From NCBI RefSeq assembly GCF_007993865.1, contig NZ_VIUH01000024.1:1-64000 (forward strand): a stretch of 64,000 bases of DNA. The letters are read 5' to 3'. Positions 1-11,140 of this stretch are shown piece by piece (within the stretch, counting starts at the first letter, position 1; every line of letters starts with the position of its first letter). The position numbers were made by a program, and so were the translations under genes. The DNA is from Pseudomonas sp. SJZ079. Its GTDB lineage: Bacteria > Pseudomonadota > Gammaproteobacteria > Pseudomonadales > Pseudomonadaceae. The notes under the pieces were generated by a model. It ran no database searches and was not told the origin of the DNA. It saw only the letters and a program-made list of their open reading frames with translations.

Positions 1-2
1 GC

Positions 3-50
3 ATCACCCACAACATCGAAAAACTGGCCCATCGCGGAGCCTGGGCATGA
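3..50 (+). CDS. 3' end of an unidentified gene (partial)
   Basis: An open frame enters from the left edge and ends in TGA at 48-50, giving a C-terminal tail of ITHNIEKLAHRGAWA. The piece is too short to assign to a family and may be a chance frame. It is listed only because codon use looks ordinary for this genome and no other reading of the first 50 bases is evident. Confidence 0.3.
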   Translation: MTHNIEKLAHRGAWA

Positions 51-251
51 ACCACGCGCCCCGCAGAACAGCTTTGCGGCCCTGTACACCCCCCCTACGG
101 GTTACAGGACGGTCAAAACAACTTCAATGGCCCCAAAACAGCCACGCCCCGACATTCGCCCGGTCACTTCAAAAAAGTGCCCTGAGGGACGAAGGGCTGA
201 GTGTTGCTGGGCTTTTTCTACAGCTTCGTTAGCAGTTAAAGGAGTCGCACC

Positions 252-827
252 GTGGCATGGAAGCTCGTTTTATATGGCTCTGAGGAAACATCAAAAGTCA
301 GAATTATTATGCTTAACTTTGTCTTCGTGATTGCGATTCTTGGCGGATATGGATACTGGGTTGACTTTGTACCATCGTCAGAATGGGCAGGAATCGGCTT
401 TAACTTGGCAATCGCAGCAACTATATTATTTGTATCTACATACTACTTTGCACTTGCAATCGGGCGTGCGAAATTTCAACCAAAAACCTCAATGCCAACA
501 AAAATTTTAGCCATCACACTACTACCATTTCTGGCATTTTTGCTTTTTTTTCTGGCCATAACGCACGGCTCCGGCGACATTGCAACGCAAGTATTTGGCC
601 ATGATACAAAATTAACGACTGAGCTTTCTAAAGAGCAACGGCACAGCAAAAGGGGCTGCGAATATCACCTTAAAGGTTATGCCATTGAAAAAGCACTGCC
701 TGATCATATATGTGTATCTAAAGCAGAATTCGACACCCTCCCAAAAACTGGAGAATATACGTTACAAGTAGAACAAACTCCGCTGGGAGTTCACATCAAA
801 CATATTGCCCCTGCCATTAACCGCTAA
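252..827 (+). CDS. Low-GC hypothetical membrane protein
   Basis: This 191-residue protein is not recognised. The GTG start at 252 follows a good ribosome site (AAAGGAG, 237-243). About three hydrophobic segments lie in the first 115 residues (roughly 20-40, 47-70 and 85-105). A polar C-terminal domain of about 75 residues follows, containing Cys residues in RGCEYHL and DHICVS. The gene is much richer in A and T than its neighbours and has no operon partner, which suggests recent acquisition. GTTAGC (228-233) before it and GCTAAC (823-828) over its stop codon are reverse complements, as at the ends of an integron cassette, but no folded attC was found behind it. An immunity or phage-exclusion role is possible but unsupported. 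Confidence 0.7.
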   Translation: MAWKLVLYGSEETSKVRIIMLNFVFVIAILGGYGYWVDFVPSSEWAGIGFNLAIAATILFVSTYYFALAIGRAKFQPKTSMPTKILAITLLPFLAFLLFFLAITHGSGDIATQVFGHDTKLTTELSKEQRHSKRGCEYHLKGYAIEKALPDHICVSKAEFDTLPKTGEYTLQVEQTPLGVHIKHIAPAINR

Positions 828-1072
828 CAATGCGTATATGGACTCTCCCCGCAAACGGTGAGTAATGCTTTTTCTGCCCTGTCGTCAGTGCGGTTGCATT
901 CGTATATCCGGCCTGTGCGGGGCGTTACCGCCCTGGCCACTCTGTAGTTCGCGCAACGGGGGCCAAGCGTTCAATCGATCCCGAGGATCATGATTGTTAT
1001 CGGCCTTGTTCCGTCGCAGCACTCGCCTGTTCCGACAGCGCTGTTGGTCTCACCCCTGCGGGGTTGCCGTCC

Positions 1073-1753
1073 TCATCTCAACAGAAACTCCGCCACTTCA
1101 TCGGCCGCACGCTGCAGGTGCTGCTCATGGCTGAAACCCGAGCTTTTCAGCGGTTTGAGGTCGTGATCCCCGGTTTCCAGCCAATGCAGCCGAATCGCCG
1201 CGGACAATGGGTAGTTCGCCACTGCCGGTCGATTGCCCAGGGCGTCGCGTTCGCCCTGGACGATCAGAGTCGGCGTGTGCAGCTCCGCCAGGTGCGCGAC
1301 CCGCGGCTTTTCCGGTTTGCCCACGGCATAGAACGGATAGCCCAGGCACACTAAAGCATCCACTCCGAGCTCATCGGCCAGCAGACTGGCCATGCGCCCG
1401 CCCATTGACTTGCCGCCGATGGCCAATGGCCCGGCGACCTGTTGCCGCACCTGGCCATAGACCTCACGCCACTGCTCGAGCAACTTGGCCTGCGGATTGG
1501 GCGGGCGTTTCTTGCCGTCCACCCGGCGCGCCGCCATATAGGTGAACTCGAAGCGCAGCACCGCAACGCCGCGCGCGGCCAGTAGTTCAGCCATTTGCGT
1601 CATGAAAGCGCTATCCATCGGTGCGCCGGCGCCGTGGGCGAGTATCAGGGTCGCCCTGCTCGCCCCAGTGGGTCGGCTCCATAGCCAGCCATCCTGTTCC
1701 TGCCCTTGCCCGTATTGATCCCCGTCAATACCCGCGCTCTGTCCTTTGCTCAT
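1073..1753 (-). CDS. Alpha/beta hydrolase of the KANL3/Tex30-like family
   Basis: The 226-residue protein is a probable cytoplasmic hydrolase of unknown substrate. It has an oxyanion-hole HGAGAPMDS segment near the N-terminus, a nucleophile elbow GGKSMGGR (G-x-S-x-G), an acid in the QGERDALG loop and the catalytic His in TGDHDLKP. ATG at 1751-1753 is chosen because GAGG lies just upstream and the family starts shortly before HGAGAP. The longer frame to 2038 has no family-like content. It is transcribed away from ccoN and appears monocistronic. A small hairpin (ACCCC-TGC-GGGGT, 1052-1064) lies just after the stop and could help end transcription. Confidence 0.85.
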   Translation of the reverse strand: MSKGQSAGIDGDQYGQGQEQDGWLWSRPTGASRATLILAHGAGAPMDSAFMTQMAELLAARGVAVLRFEFTYMAARRVDGKKRPPNPQAKLLEQWREVYGQVRQQVAGPLAIGGKSMGGRMASLLADELGVDALVCLGYPFYAVGKPEKPRVAHLAELHTPTLIVQGERDALGNRPAVANYPLSAAIRLHWLETGDHDLKPLKSSGFSHEQHLQRAADEVAEFLLR

Positions 1754-2241
1754 GCTTGCCTCGTTTTGGAAATCCGTCGCTGCGCGCCGGCACTTTTGCC
1801 CGCGCGCCCGAGCTTTTCGAACGTTCTGCCACAACCCAGGATAGAAGCCCAGAGATGAACACAATAACCAGCACCGCCTACTCGCCCACTTACCGAACAC
1901 TGCCCTCCTCACGAGAGCCTTGTTCGCTAAAATAGTGCCTTTTAGATCGATGCGACTGAGTGTCGCACCTCGACATCCGCGCCCTGCCGGAGGCTGTCTT
2001 GGACTAAGCTGCCTGCAACCAGCGCTCCCCCATAACACCTAGGCGATTGCCCCCTCCACCTGGTGCCGGCATGGAGCCACTGGAGAGCGACACTGCGTTG
2101 CCGAACTGCGCAAAAACGCGTGCCTGAAGCCCTCGAAAGCCCGTTTGTATCGGCGTGTGTCGTTGCAATGACCACCTGCTTTCTACATACTTGCCGCCGT
2201 TTTTTGCCCCTCTAAAACTCCATTAACCATGGAACCCCAGC
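1754..2241. other. Intergenic region upstream of the cco operon
   Basis: These 488 bases hold the divergent promoters of the hydrolase and ccoN. No TTGAT-N4-ATCAA box was found by eye, which would fit a constitutively expressed cco operon rather than an ANR-induced one. A perfect inverted repeat TGCGAC-TGAGT-GTCGCA lies at 1951-1967 and could be an operator. No other gene is supported here. Confidence 0.5.
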
Positions 2242-3684
2242 ATGAGCACAGCAATCAGTCAGACTGCTTATAACTACAAGGTGGTTCGCCAGTTCGCCGT
2301 TATGACGGTGATTTGGGGAGTCATTGGCATGGGTCTAGGCGTGTTCATCGCCTCGCAACTCGTGTGGCCGGAACTCAACCTGGGCCTGGAGTGGACGAGC
2401 TTCGGCCGTCTGCGTCCGCTGCACACCAACGCGGTGATCTTCGCCTTCGGCGGTTGTGCGCTGATGGCAACGTCGCTTTATGTGGTGCAGCGCACCAGTC
2501 AGGTCCGCCTGATTTCCGACTCCTTGGCGGCGTTCGTCTTCTGGGGTTGGCAGTTGGTGATCGTGCTGGCGGTAATCACCCTGCCCCTGGGTTACACCAG
2601 CTCCAAGGAATACGCCGAGCTCGAGTGGCCGATCGACCTGCTTCTGGGCGTCGTCTGGGTCGCTTATGCAGTGGTGTTCTTCGGCACCATCGTCAAGCGC
2701 AAGACCAAGCACATCTATGTCGGCAACTGGTTCTTCGGTGCCTTCATCCTGGTCACCGCGCTACTGCACGTCGTCAACAGCGCCGCGGTTCCGGTCAGCC
2801 TGTTCAAGTCCTATTCGGCTTACTCGGGCGCAACCGACGCGATGATTCAGTGGTGGTACGGGCATAACGCCGTGGGCTTCTTCCTGACCACCGGCTTCCT
2901 CGGCATGATGTACTACTTCGTACCGAAGCAGGCCGAGCGCCCGATCTACTCCTATCGTCTGTCCATCGTGCACTTCTGGGCGCTGATCACCCTGTACATC
3001 TGGGCCGGTCCGCACCACCTGCACTACACCGCTCTGCCGGATTGGGCGCAGAGCCTCGGCATGGCCATGTCGATCATCCTCCTGGCGCCGAGCTGGGGCG
3101 GCATGATCAACGGCATGATGAGCCTGTCCGGCGCTTGGCATAAGCTGCGCACCGACCCGATCCTGCGCTTTTTGGTGGTGTCCCTGGCCTTCTACGGCAT
3201 GTCCACCTTCGAAGGCCCGATGATGGCGATCAAGACGGTCAACGCCTTGTCCCACTACACCGACTGGACCATCGGCCACGTACATGCCGGTGCCCTCGGC
3301 TGGGTGGCGATGATCTCCATCGGTGCGCTGTACCACATGCTGCCCAAGGTCTATGGCCGCGAGCAGATGCACAGCATCGCCCTGATCAACGTGCATTTCT
3401 GGCTGGCGACTATCGGCACCGTGCTGTACATCGCCTCGATGTGGGTCAACGGCATCACCCAGGGCCTGATGTGGCGTGCAGTCAACGAAGACGGCACCCT
3501 CACCTACTCCTTCGTCGAAGCGCTGGAAGCCAGCCACCCGGGTTATGTGGTGCGCATGATTGGCGGCGCGTTCTTCGCCACCGGCATGCTGTTCATGGCT
3601 TACAACACCTTCCGCACCGTGCGTGCCGCCAAGCCGGCTGAATACGATGCGGCTGCGCAGATTCCCGTCGGAGTGGCTCACTGA
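2242..3684 (+). CDS. ccoN: Cytochrome cbb3 oxidase subunit I, CcoN
   Basis: Catalytic subunit of the high-affinity cbb3 terminal oxidase, which reduces O2 to water and pumps protons in the inner membrane. The 480-residue length is normal. About twelve membrane helices and the haem and copper ligands are visible: H61 in LHTNAVIF, H208 in [10 protein letters not shown]258/H259 in GPHHLHY, and H346/H348 in IGHVHAG. It opens the order ccoN-O-Q-P, and its TGA overlaps the ccoO ATG by one base (TGATG), indicating translational coupling. Pseudomonads often carry two cco operons and this window holds one. No ANR box is seen upstream, so it may be the constitutive type. Confidence 0.98.
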   Translation: MSTAISQTAYNYKVVRQFAVMTVIWGVIGMGLGVFIASQLVWPELNLGLEWTSFGRLRPLHTNAVIFAFGGCALMATSLYVVQRTSQVRLISDSLAAFVFWGWQLVIVLAVITLPLGYTSSKEYAELEWPIDLLLGVVWVAYAVVFFGTIVKRKTKHIYVGNWFFGAFILVTALLHVVNSAAVPVSLFKSYSAYSGATDAMIQWWYGHNAVGFFLTTGFLGMMYYFVPKQAERPIYSYRLSIVHFWALITLYIWAGPHHLHYTALPDWAQSLGMAMSIILLAPSWGGMINGMMSLSGAWHKLRTDPILRFLVVSLAFYGMSTFEGPMMAIKTVNALSHYTDWTIGHVHAGALGWVAMISIGALYHMLPKVYGREQMHSIALINVHFWLATIGTVLYIASMWVNGITQGLMWRAVNEDGTLTYSFVEALEASHPGYVVRMIGGAFFATGMLFMAYNTFRTVRAAKPAEYDAAAQIPVGVAH

Positions 3685-4292
3685 TGAAACACGAAATCAT
3701 CGAGAAGAATATCGGTCTGATGGCGCTGCTGATGGTACTCGCCGTCAGCATCGGTGGCCTGACCCAGATCGTTCCGCTGTTTTTCCAGGATGTCACCAAC
3801 GAGCCGGTGGAGGGCCTCAAGCCTTACACCGCACTGCAGCTGGAAGGCCGTGACGTTTACATCAAGAACGGCTGCGTCGGCTGCCACTCGCAGATGATCC
3901 GTCCGTTCCGCGCCGAGACCGAGCGCTATGGCCACTACTCGGTCGCCGGTGAAAGCGTCTACGACCACCCTTTCCTGTGGGGCTCCAAGCGTACCGGCCC
4001 GGACCTGGCCCGGGTCGGCGCGCGCTACTCGGACGAATGGCACCGCGCGCACCTGTACAACCCGCGCAACGTGGTGCCTGAGTCGAAGATGCCGGCCTAC
4101 CCCTGGCTGGTCGAGCACAAACTCGACGGCAAGGACACCGCGAAAAAGCTGGAAGTCATGCGTGGCTTTGGCATCCCCTATAGCGATGAAGACATCGCCG
4201 GGGCTAAAGACGCCGTGAAGGGCAAGACCGAAATGGACGCGCTGGTCGCGTACCTGCAGGTTCTCGGCACCTCCATCAAGAACAAACGGTAA
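3684..4292 (+). CDS. ccoO: Cytochrome cbb3 oxidase subunit II, CcoO
   Basis: Membrane-anchored monohaem cytochrome c that passes electrons to CcoN. The 202 residues comprise an N-terminal signal anchor (about residues 10-32) and a periplasmic domain with the haem-binding motif CVGCH (C64, C67, H68). The likely axial Met is M136 in ESKMPAYPW. The start overlaps the ccoN stop by one base, and ccoQ begins six bases after its stop, so all three are co-translated. Confidence 0.98.
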   Translation: MKHEIIEKNIGLMALLMVLAVSIGGLTQIVPLFFQDVTNEPVEGLKPYTALQLEGRDVYIKNGCVGCHSQMIRPFRAETERYGHYSVAGESVYDHPFLWGSKRTGPDLARVGARYSDEWHRAHLYNPRNVVPESKMPAYPWLVEHKLDGKDTAKKLEVMRGFGIPYSDEDIAGAKDAVKGKTEMDALVAYLQVLGTSIKNKR

Positions 4293-4298
4293 CGCGAC

Positions 4299-4484
4299 AT
4301 GGATATCGGGACTATTCGCGGCATAGGCACGGCAGTGGTGTTCATCGCCTTTATCGGCGTGGTGCTCTGGGCCTATAGCAGCAAGCGCAAATCGAACTTC
4401 GACGAAGCCGCCAACCTGCCATTCGCCGATGATCCCAAACCCAAAGCGCGTGACGAGCAATCTTCCAGGAGCAATAACCAATGA
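4299..4484 (+). CDS. ccoQ: Cytochrome cbb3 oxidase small subunit CcoQ
   Basis: A 61-residue protein with one membrane helix (about residues 8-28) and a charged cytoplasmic tail, of usual CcoQ size. In other bacteria CcoQ stabilises the link of CcoP to the core enzyme. Its position between ccoO and ccoP and the four-base ATGA overlap with ccoP support the call. Confidence 0.95.
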   Translation: MDIGTIRGIGTAVVFIAFIGVVLWAYSSKRKSNFDEAANLPFADDPKPKARDEQSSRSNNQ

Positions 4485-5470
4485 CCACATTCTGGAATTG
4501 GTATGTAACCATCCTCTCCCTCGGTACCATCTTCGCCCTGACGTGGCTGATCTTCGGCACCCGCAAGGGCCAGCGTCAGGAGAGCACCGAAGAAACCGTC
4601 GGCCACGTGTTCGACGGCATCGAGGAGTATGACAACCCGCTGCCCAAGTGGTGGTTCATGCTGTTCATCGGCACCATCATCTTCGCCCTCGGCTACCTGG
4701 TGCTCTACCCGGGCCTGGGTAACTGGAAAGGCCTGCTGCCGGGCTACGACCACCTCGATAACGAGGCCAAGACGCCGTTCGCCGCCAACGTGCAAATCGC
4801 CGATGGTGGACAGCGCAACGCCGGCTGGACCGGTGTGCACCAGTGGGAAAAGGAAATGGCCAAGGCCGACGCTCAGTACGGGCCGATCTTCGCCAAGTAC
4901 GCGGCGATGCCGATCGAACAGGTTGCCCAAGACGAGCAAGCGCTGAAAATGGGCGGTCGCCTGTTCGCCTCCAACTGCTCGGTGTGCCATGGCTCCGACG
5001 CCAAGGGCGCTTATGGCTTCCCCAACCTGACTGACAATGACTGGCTGTATGGCGGCGAAGCAGCAACCATCAAGACCACCATCATGGGTGGTCGTCAGGC
5101 GGCCATGCCGGCCTGGAAGGACATCCTCGGCGAGGAAGGCATCAAGAACGTTGCCGGCTACGTACGCAGCCTGTCCGGCCTGAAGAGCCCGGAAGGCGTG
5201 GAAGTCGATTTGGCCGCCGGCCAGCAGATCTTCGCCGCCAACTGTGCGGTGTGCCATGGCCCCGACGCGAAAGGCCAGCAGGCCATGGGCTCGGCAAATC
5301 TGACCGACAAGACCTGGCTCTACGGCTCCAGCTTCGCTCAGGTGCAGCAGACCCTGCGTTACGGCCGCAACGGTCGTATGCCGGCTCAGGCAGATCACCT
5401 CGGTAACGACAAGGTGCACCTGTTGGCCGCCTATGTGTACAGCCTGTCGCAGAAGCCTGCGCAGCAGTAA
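4481..5470 (+). CDS. ccoP: Cytochrome cbb3 oxidase subunit III, CcoP
   Basis: Dihaem cytochrome c subunit that receives electrons from soluble cytochromes. The 329 residues have two N-terminal membrane helices (about 5-25 and 57-77) and two periplasmic c-type domains with CSVCH (C166, C169, H170) and CAVCH (C255, C258, H259). Start and ccoQ stop overlap as ATGA. It closes the structural operon. A 146-base gap with two hairpins separates it from ccoG. Confidence 0.98.
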   Translation: MTTFWNWYVTILSLGTIFALTWLIFGTRKGQRQESTEETVGHVFDGIEEYDNPLPKWWFMLFIGTIIFALGYLVLYPGLGNWKGLLPGYDHLDNEAKTPFAANVQIADGGQRNAGWTGVHQWEKEMAKADAQYGPIFAKYAAMPIEQVAQDEQALKMGGRLFASNCSVCHGSDAKGAYGFPNLTDNDWLYGGEAATIKTTIMGGRQAAMPAWKDILGEEGIKNVAGYVRSLSGLKSPEGVEVDLAAGQQIFAANCAVCHGPDAKGQQAMGSANLTDKTWLYGSSFAQVQQTLRYGRNGRMPAQADHLGNDKVHLLAAYVYSLSQKPAQQ

Positions 5471-5479
5471 GCTTGACCG

Positions 5480-5587
5480 GACAAGCCCTGTATCAAGCGC
5501 GACCCACCGTCGCACCCAAACAGGGCCTTGTCAGGCGTACCATAGCGTAAGAGTGAAATGACCCCGGCTGGCATGTATCGGCCGGGG
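5480..5587 (+). terminator. Two hairpins between ccoP and ccoG
   Basis: The first is GACAAGCCCTGT (5480-5491) pairing with ACAGGGCCTTGTC (5520-5532), with one bulged C and a 28-base loop. The second is CCCCGGC (5562-5568) pairing with GCCGGGG (5581-5587). No U-run follows, so these may attenuate or stabilise transcript ends rather than act as a strong terminator. They fit separate expression levels of ccoNOQP and ccoGHIS. Confidence 0.4.
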
Positions 5588-5616
5588 CAGCCAACCAACC
5601 GCTGTGGTAGCAACTG

Positions 5617-7029
<1,413 letters not shown>

Positions 7030-7043
7030 CGAGTAACCACGGC

Positions 7044-7550
7044 ATGCCTAACGAAACACCGGTCAAACCCTGGTACAAGCAATTCTGGCCCTGGTTCATC
7101 CTGGCGCTCCTGGGCTATTCGGTAGTCCAAGGCCTGACTTTGCTGACCATCGCCACCCGCAATCCGCCAGGGCTGATCTCCGATGACTATTACGAGGTCG
7201 GCAAGGGCATCAACCAGTCACTGGAACGCGAGAAACTCGCCGAGCAGCTGAAGCTACACGCCAGTCTCAAGCTCGATGAAGAGGCCGGCGTGGCCGAGCT
7301 GCATCTGCAAGGCTACAGCGGCCCGGCGCAGTTGGTACTGAACCTGTTGTCGCCGACTCAACCCGAACGCGATCGGCGCATCGTCCTGCAACACCAGGGC
7401 CAGGGTCTGTATCGCGGACAGATGCAGGACGTGGTGCGCGGTCGTCGTTTCGTCGAGCTGATTGGCCAGGAAGGCGGCAAGGATTGGCGCCTGTTCGAAG
7501 AGCGCACCCTGGAAACCGGCAAGACCATCCGCCTCGGCGTTGCGCAGTAA
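7044..7550 (+). CDS. ccoH: FixH-like cbb3 assembly protein CcoH
   Basis: A 168-residue protein with a single N-terminal membrane helix (about residues 13-35, after the charged TPVKPWYKQ leader) and a periplasmic beta-rich domain, as in FixH/CcoH. In other bacteria CcoH is needed for stable cbb3 assembly. It sits between ccoG and ccoI as usual. Confidence 0.95.
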   Translation: MPNETPVKPWYKQFWPWFILALLGYSVVQGLTLLTIATRNPPGLISDDYYEVGKGINQSLEREKLAEQLKLHASLKLDEEAGVAELHLQGYSGPAQLVLNLLSPTQPERDRRIVLQHQGQGLYRGQMQDVVRGRRFVELIGQEGGKDWRLFEERTLETGKTIRLGVAQ

Positions 7551-7622
7551 GCAATCGGACGACCGATGATGCCCGCTGCCGGACGCACTACGTCCCAACG
7601 TCAGACTCAAGACTGTCCCCCC

Positions 7623-10031
7623 ATGGCGAGTCCCATCCCCTGCTACCACTGCGGCTTGCCGGTTCCAGCCGGCAGCCAGTTTCACGCCCAGGTGCTGGGC
7701 GAGAGCCGGGCGCTGTGCTGCCCCGGCTGCCAGGCGGTGGCCGAAGCCATAGTCGCCGGCGGCCTCGAGCACTACTACAAGCACCGCAGCGAGCGCGCCG
7801 CCAACCCGCAGGAACTGCCGCAAGCGCTGCCCGACGAGCTGGCGCTGTACGACCGCGCCGAGGTGCAGGCGCCCTTCGTCGAACATCAGGGCGCGCTCAG
7901 CGAAACCAATCTATTGATTGAAGGCATCAGTTGCGCCGCCTGCGCCTGGCTGATCGAAAAACACCTGCGTGGCCTGCCCGGCATAGCCGCAGCCAACCTC
8001 AACCTGTCCAACCACCGCCTGCAGGTGCGCTGGGCCGACAGCCAGCTGCCGCTCAGTCAACTGCTAAAGGAACTGCGCAGCATCGGTTATGCAGGCCATC
8101 CCTGGCAGGCCGATGCCGCGGCCGAGCAACTTGCCCGGGAAAACCGCCGGGCCATGCGCCAATTGGGGGTGGCCGGGTTGCTGTGGATTCAGGTGATGAT
8201 GGCCACCATGGCCACCTGGCCGGAATTCAACATCGACCTCAGCCCCGAGCTGGACAAGATTCTGCGCTGGGTCAGCCTGTTCCTCACCACACCGATCGTC
8301 TTCTACTGTTGCGGGCAGTTCTTCCGCGGCGCCCTGCGCGATTTGCGCACCCGCCACCTGAGCATGGACCTCTCGGTCTCCCTGGCGATAGGCGGCGCCT
8401 ATGCGGCCGGCATCTGGTCGACGGTCACCGGAGATGGCGAGCTGTATTTCGACGCGGTGGGCATGTTCGCCCTGTTCCTCCTGGCCGGCCGCTACCTGGA
8501 ACGCCGAGCCCGCGAGCGCACGGCGGCGGCCACCGCGCAGCTTGTGCAACTATTGCCGGCCTCCTGTTTACGCCTCGACGCCGATGGCCAGACCCAGCGC
8601 GTTCTGCTCAGCGAGTTGCAGACTGGCGAACGGGTGCTGGTGCCGCCCGGCGCCCTGCTGCCTGCCGACGGACGCATCCTCAGCGGTCAGTCCAGCGTCG
8701 ATGAGTCCCTGCTGACCGGCGAATACCTGCCTCAGCCACGCGGTGTCGGCGATAGCGTCACCGCCGGCACCCTTAACGTCGAAAGCCCGCTGACGGTCGA
8801 GGTCGAAGCCCTTGGCGATGCCACCCGTCTGTCGGCCATCGTGCGCCTGCTCGAACGCGCGCAGAGCGATAAGCCGCGCCTGGCCGAAATAGCCGAACAG
8901 GCCGCGCAATGGTTCTTGTTGATCGTCCTGCTTGCCGCGACCATCGTCGGCCTGGTCTGGTGGCAGATCGACTCGTCCCGCGCCTTCTGGGTGGTGTTGG
9001 CCCTGCTGGTCGCCACCTGTCCCTGCGCCCTGGCACTGGCGACCCCGACTGCATTGACCGCGGCGACCGGCAGCCTGCACAAACTCGGCATGCTGCTGAC
9101 CCGCGGCCATGTGCTGGAAGGCCTCAACCAGATCGACACGGTGATCTTCGACAAGACCGGCACCCTCACCGAAGGACGCCTGACCCTGAGCGCCATTCAT
9201 CCGCTCGGCGCGCTGGACAGCGACGCCTGCCTGGCCCTGGCGGCCGCCCTGGAGACTCGCTCCGAACACCCCATCGCCCGCGCCTTCGGCCGTGCCACGC
9301 AAGCCGCCGAACGGGTCGACAGCATTCCCGGATTGGGCCTGCAGGGCTGGGTTGCGGATCGCCAGTTGCGCATCGGTCAGGCCGCCTTTGTCTGCGAACT
9401 CAGCGGCCAGTCCCCACCAGCGATTCCCGCCGATCGGGGCCAATGGCTGTTGCTCGGCGACCGCCTGGGCCCGCTCGCCTGGTTCGTCCTCGACGACCGC
9501 CTGCGCGACGACGCCCCCGCGCTGCTCGCCGCCTGCCGCGAGCGTGGCTGGCAGGTGCTGCTGCTGTCCGGCGACAGCTCGCCGATGGTCGCCGAAGTGG
9601 CGCGTCAACTGGGCATCGAGCAGGCCTATGGCGGCCTGACGCCCGATGCGAAACTGGCCGAGCTGAAAAAGCTGCATGAACAAGGCCGCCGCGTACTGAT
9701 GCTCGGCGACGGGGTGAATGACGTGCCGGTGCTGGCAGGCGCCGATATCAGCGTGGCCATGGGCAGCGCCACCGACCTGGCGAAAACCAGCGCCGACGCC
9801 GTGCTGCTGAGCAACCGATTGACCGCCCTGATCCAGGCCTTCACCCTGGCGCGACGCACGCGTCGGATCATCATCGAGAACCTGGCCTGGGCCAGCCTGT
9901 ACAATGGCCTGGTCCTGCCGTTCGCCGCCCTTGGCTGGATCACTCCGATCTGGGCCGCCCTCGGTATGTCGCTCAGCTCGCTGCTGGTGGTGCTCAATGC
10001 CTTACGCTTGACCCGAGTACCCAAGCCGTAG
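7623..10031 (+). CDS. ccoI: Copper-exporting P1B-type ATPase CcoI for cbb3 maturation
   Basis: Moves Cu(I) across the inner membrane for the CuB site of cbb3 oxidase. From ATG 7623 it is 802 residues. An N-terminal Cys-rich segment (CYHCGLP, then CCPGC) is followed by a heavy-metal domain with CAAC in GISCAACAW, membrane helices, the actuator motif LLTGE, the transport motif CPC in ATCPCALA, the phosphorylation site DKTGTLTEG and the hinge GDGVNDVP. The start at 7623 matches my recollection of the family N-terminus just before CYHCGLP. ATG 7566 is in frame and cannot be excluded. The stop codon lies in an inverted repeat (10028-10106). Confidence 0.95.
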   Translation: MASPIPCYHCGLPVPAGSQFHAQVLGESRALCCPGCQAVAEAIVAGGLEHYYKHRSERAANPQELPQALPDELALYDRAEVQAPFVEHQGALSETNLLIEGISCAACAWLIEKHLRGLPGIAAANLNLSNHRLQVRWADSQLPLSQLLKELRSIGYAGHPWQADAAAEQLARENRRAMRQLGVAGLLWIQVMMATMATWPEFNIDLSPELDKILRWVSLFLTTPIVFYCCGQFFRGALRDLRTRHLSMDLSVSLAIGGAYAAGIWSTVTGDGELYFDAVGMFALFLLAGRYLERRARERTAAATAQLVQLLPASCLRLDADGQTQRVLLSELQTGERVLVPPGALLPADGRILSGQSSVDESLLTGEYLPQPRGVGDSVTAGTLNVESPLTVEVEALGDATRLSAIVRLLERAQSDKPRLAEIAEQAAQWFLLIVLLAATIVGLVWWQIDSSRAFWVVLALLVATCPCALALATPTALTAATGSLHKLGMLLTRGHVLEGLNQIDTVIFDKTGTLTEGRLTLSAIHPLGALDSDACLALAAALETRSEHPIARAFGRATQAAERVDSIPGLGLQGWVADRQLRIGQAAFVCELSGQSPPAIPADRGQWLLLGDRLGPLAWFVLDDRLRDDAPALLAACRERGWQVLLLSGDSSPMVAEVARQLGIEQAYGGLTPDAKLAELKKLHEQGRRVLMLGDGVNDVPVLAGADISVAMGSATDLAKTSADAVLLSNRLTALIQAFTLARRTRRIIIENLAWASLYNGLVLPFAALGWITPIWAALGMSLSSLLVVLNALRLTRVPKP

Positions 10032-10106
10032 GCTGGGTAGAGCCGTTTTTTGGCGAAACCCAGTCTGCTCAACCGCTGGATTGCGCTGCGCTCTAGGCCA
10101 GCCTAC
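10028..10106. repeat. REP-like inverted repeat between ccoI and ccoS
   Basis: GTAGGCTGG (10028-10036) and CCAGCCTAC (10098-10106) are perfect inverted ends of a 79-base segment with inner partial symmetry (CTGGGTAGAGC, GCGAAACCCAG). This resembles the dispersed extragenic palindromes common in Pseudomonas. The left arm overlaps the ccoI stop codon. The element may stabilise the upstream transcript. Confidence 0.5.
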
Positions 10107-10136
10107 CCCGACCCTCACCAGTCGCCCGGAGACCCC

Positions 10137-10346
10137 ATGCCCGCGCTGTACATCCTGATTCCCGTCGCCCTGGTGCTGGTCGCCTTCGCCATCTGGCTGT
10201 TCTTCTGGGCGGTCGACAGCGGCCAGTACGACGACCTGGACGGCCCCGCCCATAGCATCCTGTTCGACGACGACGACCCGATGCACAAGGCCGGTGTCGA
10301 CCAGGCGCAAAAACAGGACGAACCCAAGGACCCGCCGCATGCCTGA
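10137..10346 (+). CDS. ccoS: cbb3 oxidase maturation protein CcoS
   Basis: A 69-residue protein with one N-terminal membrane helix (MPALYILIPVAL onward, residues 2-24) followed by the typical CcoS stretch FFWAVDSGQYDDLDGPA and an acidic tail. CcoS is required for insertion of haem and copper into CcoN in other bacteria. The longer frame from 10050 reads through the upstream repeat and is rejected. The downstream gene overlaps by 8 bases. Confidence 0.95.
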   Translation: MPALYILIPVALVLVAFAIWLFFWAVDSGQYDDLDGPAHSILFDDDDPMHKAGVDQAQKQDEPKDPPHA

Positions 10347-11022
10347 GCTGGCACCTCTGCTGTTGTCCGCGTTGATTCTCGGCTTGCTCGGTGGCGGGCA
10401 TTGCCTGGGCATGTGTGGCGGCCTGATGGGCGCCTTGACCCTGGCCATTCCCGCCGAGCATCGGGCCCAACGCTTTCAGCTGTTACTGAGCTATAACCTC
10501 GGGCGCATTTGCAGTTACGCCATCGCCGGCCTGCTGCTTGGCCTGGCGGGCTGGGCCGTGGCCAGCAGCCCGGCGGCCATGGTGCTGCGGGTGATCGCGG
10601 CGCTGCTGCTGATCGCCATGGGCCTGTACCTGGCCGGCTGGTGGAGCGGCCTGACCCGCATCGAAGCGCTCGGCCGCGGCGTGTGGCGGCATATCCAGCC
10701 ACTGACCCGGCGCTTCATGCCGGTCACCAGCCTGCCACGCGCCTTACTGCTGGGCGGCTTGTGGGGCTGGCTGCCCTGCGGCCTGGTCTACAGCACCCTG
10801 CTCTGGGCGGCGAGCCAGGGCGACGCACTCGATAGCGCGGCGCTGATGCTGGCCTTCGGTCTCGGCACCCTACCGGTGCTGCTGGCCACCGGCATGGCCG
10901 CCGAACGCCTGACGGCCTTGTTGCGCAAACGCGGAGTACGCATGGCCGGCGGCCTGCTGGTCATTCTATTCGGCCTGTGGACCTTGCCCGGCCCTCATCA
11001 GCACTGGTTGATGGGCCATTAA
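10339..11022 (+). CDS. Sulfite exporter TauE/SafE- or UreH-like membrane protein
   Basis: A 227-residue polytopic membrane protein with about six helices, overlapping the end of ccoS by 8 bases. It carries GGGHCLGMCGGLMG near the N-terminus and GLWGWLPCGLVYS in the middle. These paired Cys/Gly-rich motifs are typical of the UreH-like family that follows ccoS in proteobacteria. A role in metal or thiol handling for oxidase assembly is inferred from linkage and the conserved Cys residues. It is not proven. Confidence 0.88.
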   Translation: MPELAPLLLSALILGLLGGGHCLGMCGGLMGALTLAIPAEHRAQRFQLLLSYNLGRICSYAIAGLLLGLAGWAVASSPAAMVLRVIAALLLIAMGLYLAGWWSGLTRIEALGRGVWRHIQPLTRRFMPVTSLPRALLLGGLWGWLPCGLVYSTLLWAASQGDALDSAALMLAFGLGTLPVLLATGMAAERLTALLRKRGVRMAGGLLVILFGLWTLPGPHQHWLMGH

Positions 11023-11055
11023 GCAGGCACCAGCTTCTGCGGTGCCCAGTAAGCT

Positions 11056-11087
11056 CGGCCTGTCTTGATCTGTATCAAGACAGGCCG
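11056..11087 (+). promoter_or_regulatory. ANR/FNR box inside a 32-bp perfect palindrome, hemN promoter
   Basis: TTGAT-CTGT-ATCAA at 11065-11078 is a perfect ANR/FNR site. Its centre (11071.5) is 41.5 bases before a predicted start near 11113, and a plausible -10 (TAGACT, 11101-11106) sits correctly, matching a class II activated promoter. The box is the core of a longer perfect inverted repeat with 14-base arms (11056-11069 and 11074-11087). Confidence 0.85.
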
Positions 11088-11140
11088 AACCCGGCCTCTC
11101 TAGACTCCCCGGACTGTTAGCCCATCCAGGGAATGCCCGC

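Noticed and set aside
828-1064. Possible attC after the low-GC gene
   Set aside because: CGTATAT occurs twice and CCCCGCA pairs with TGCGGGG, but the segments are in the wrong order for an attC fold and no GTTRRRY closes the site.
1754-2241. ANR box upstream of ccoN
   Set aside because: No TTGAT-N4-ATCAA match was found on reading the region. The only clear box in the window is at hemN.
8568-9683. 371-residue minus-strand open frame across ccoI
   Set aside because: Low-complexity Gln/Gly/Ala content and full overlap with a well-supported P-type ATPase mark it as a shadow.
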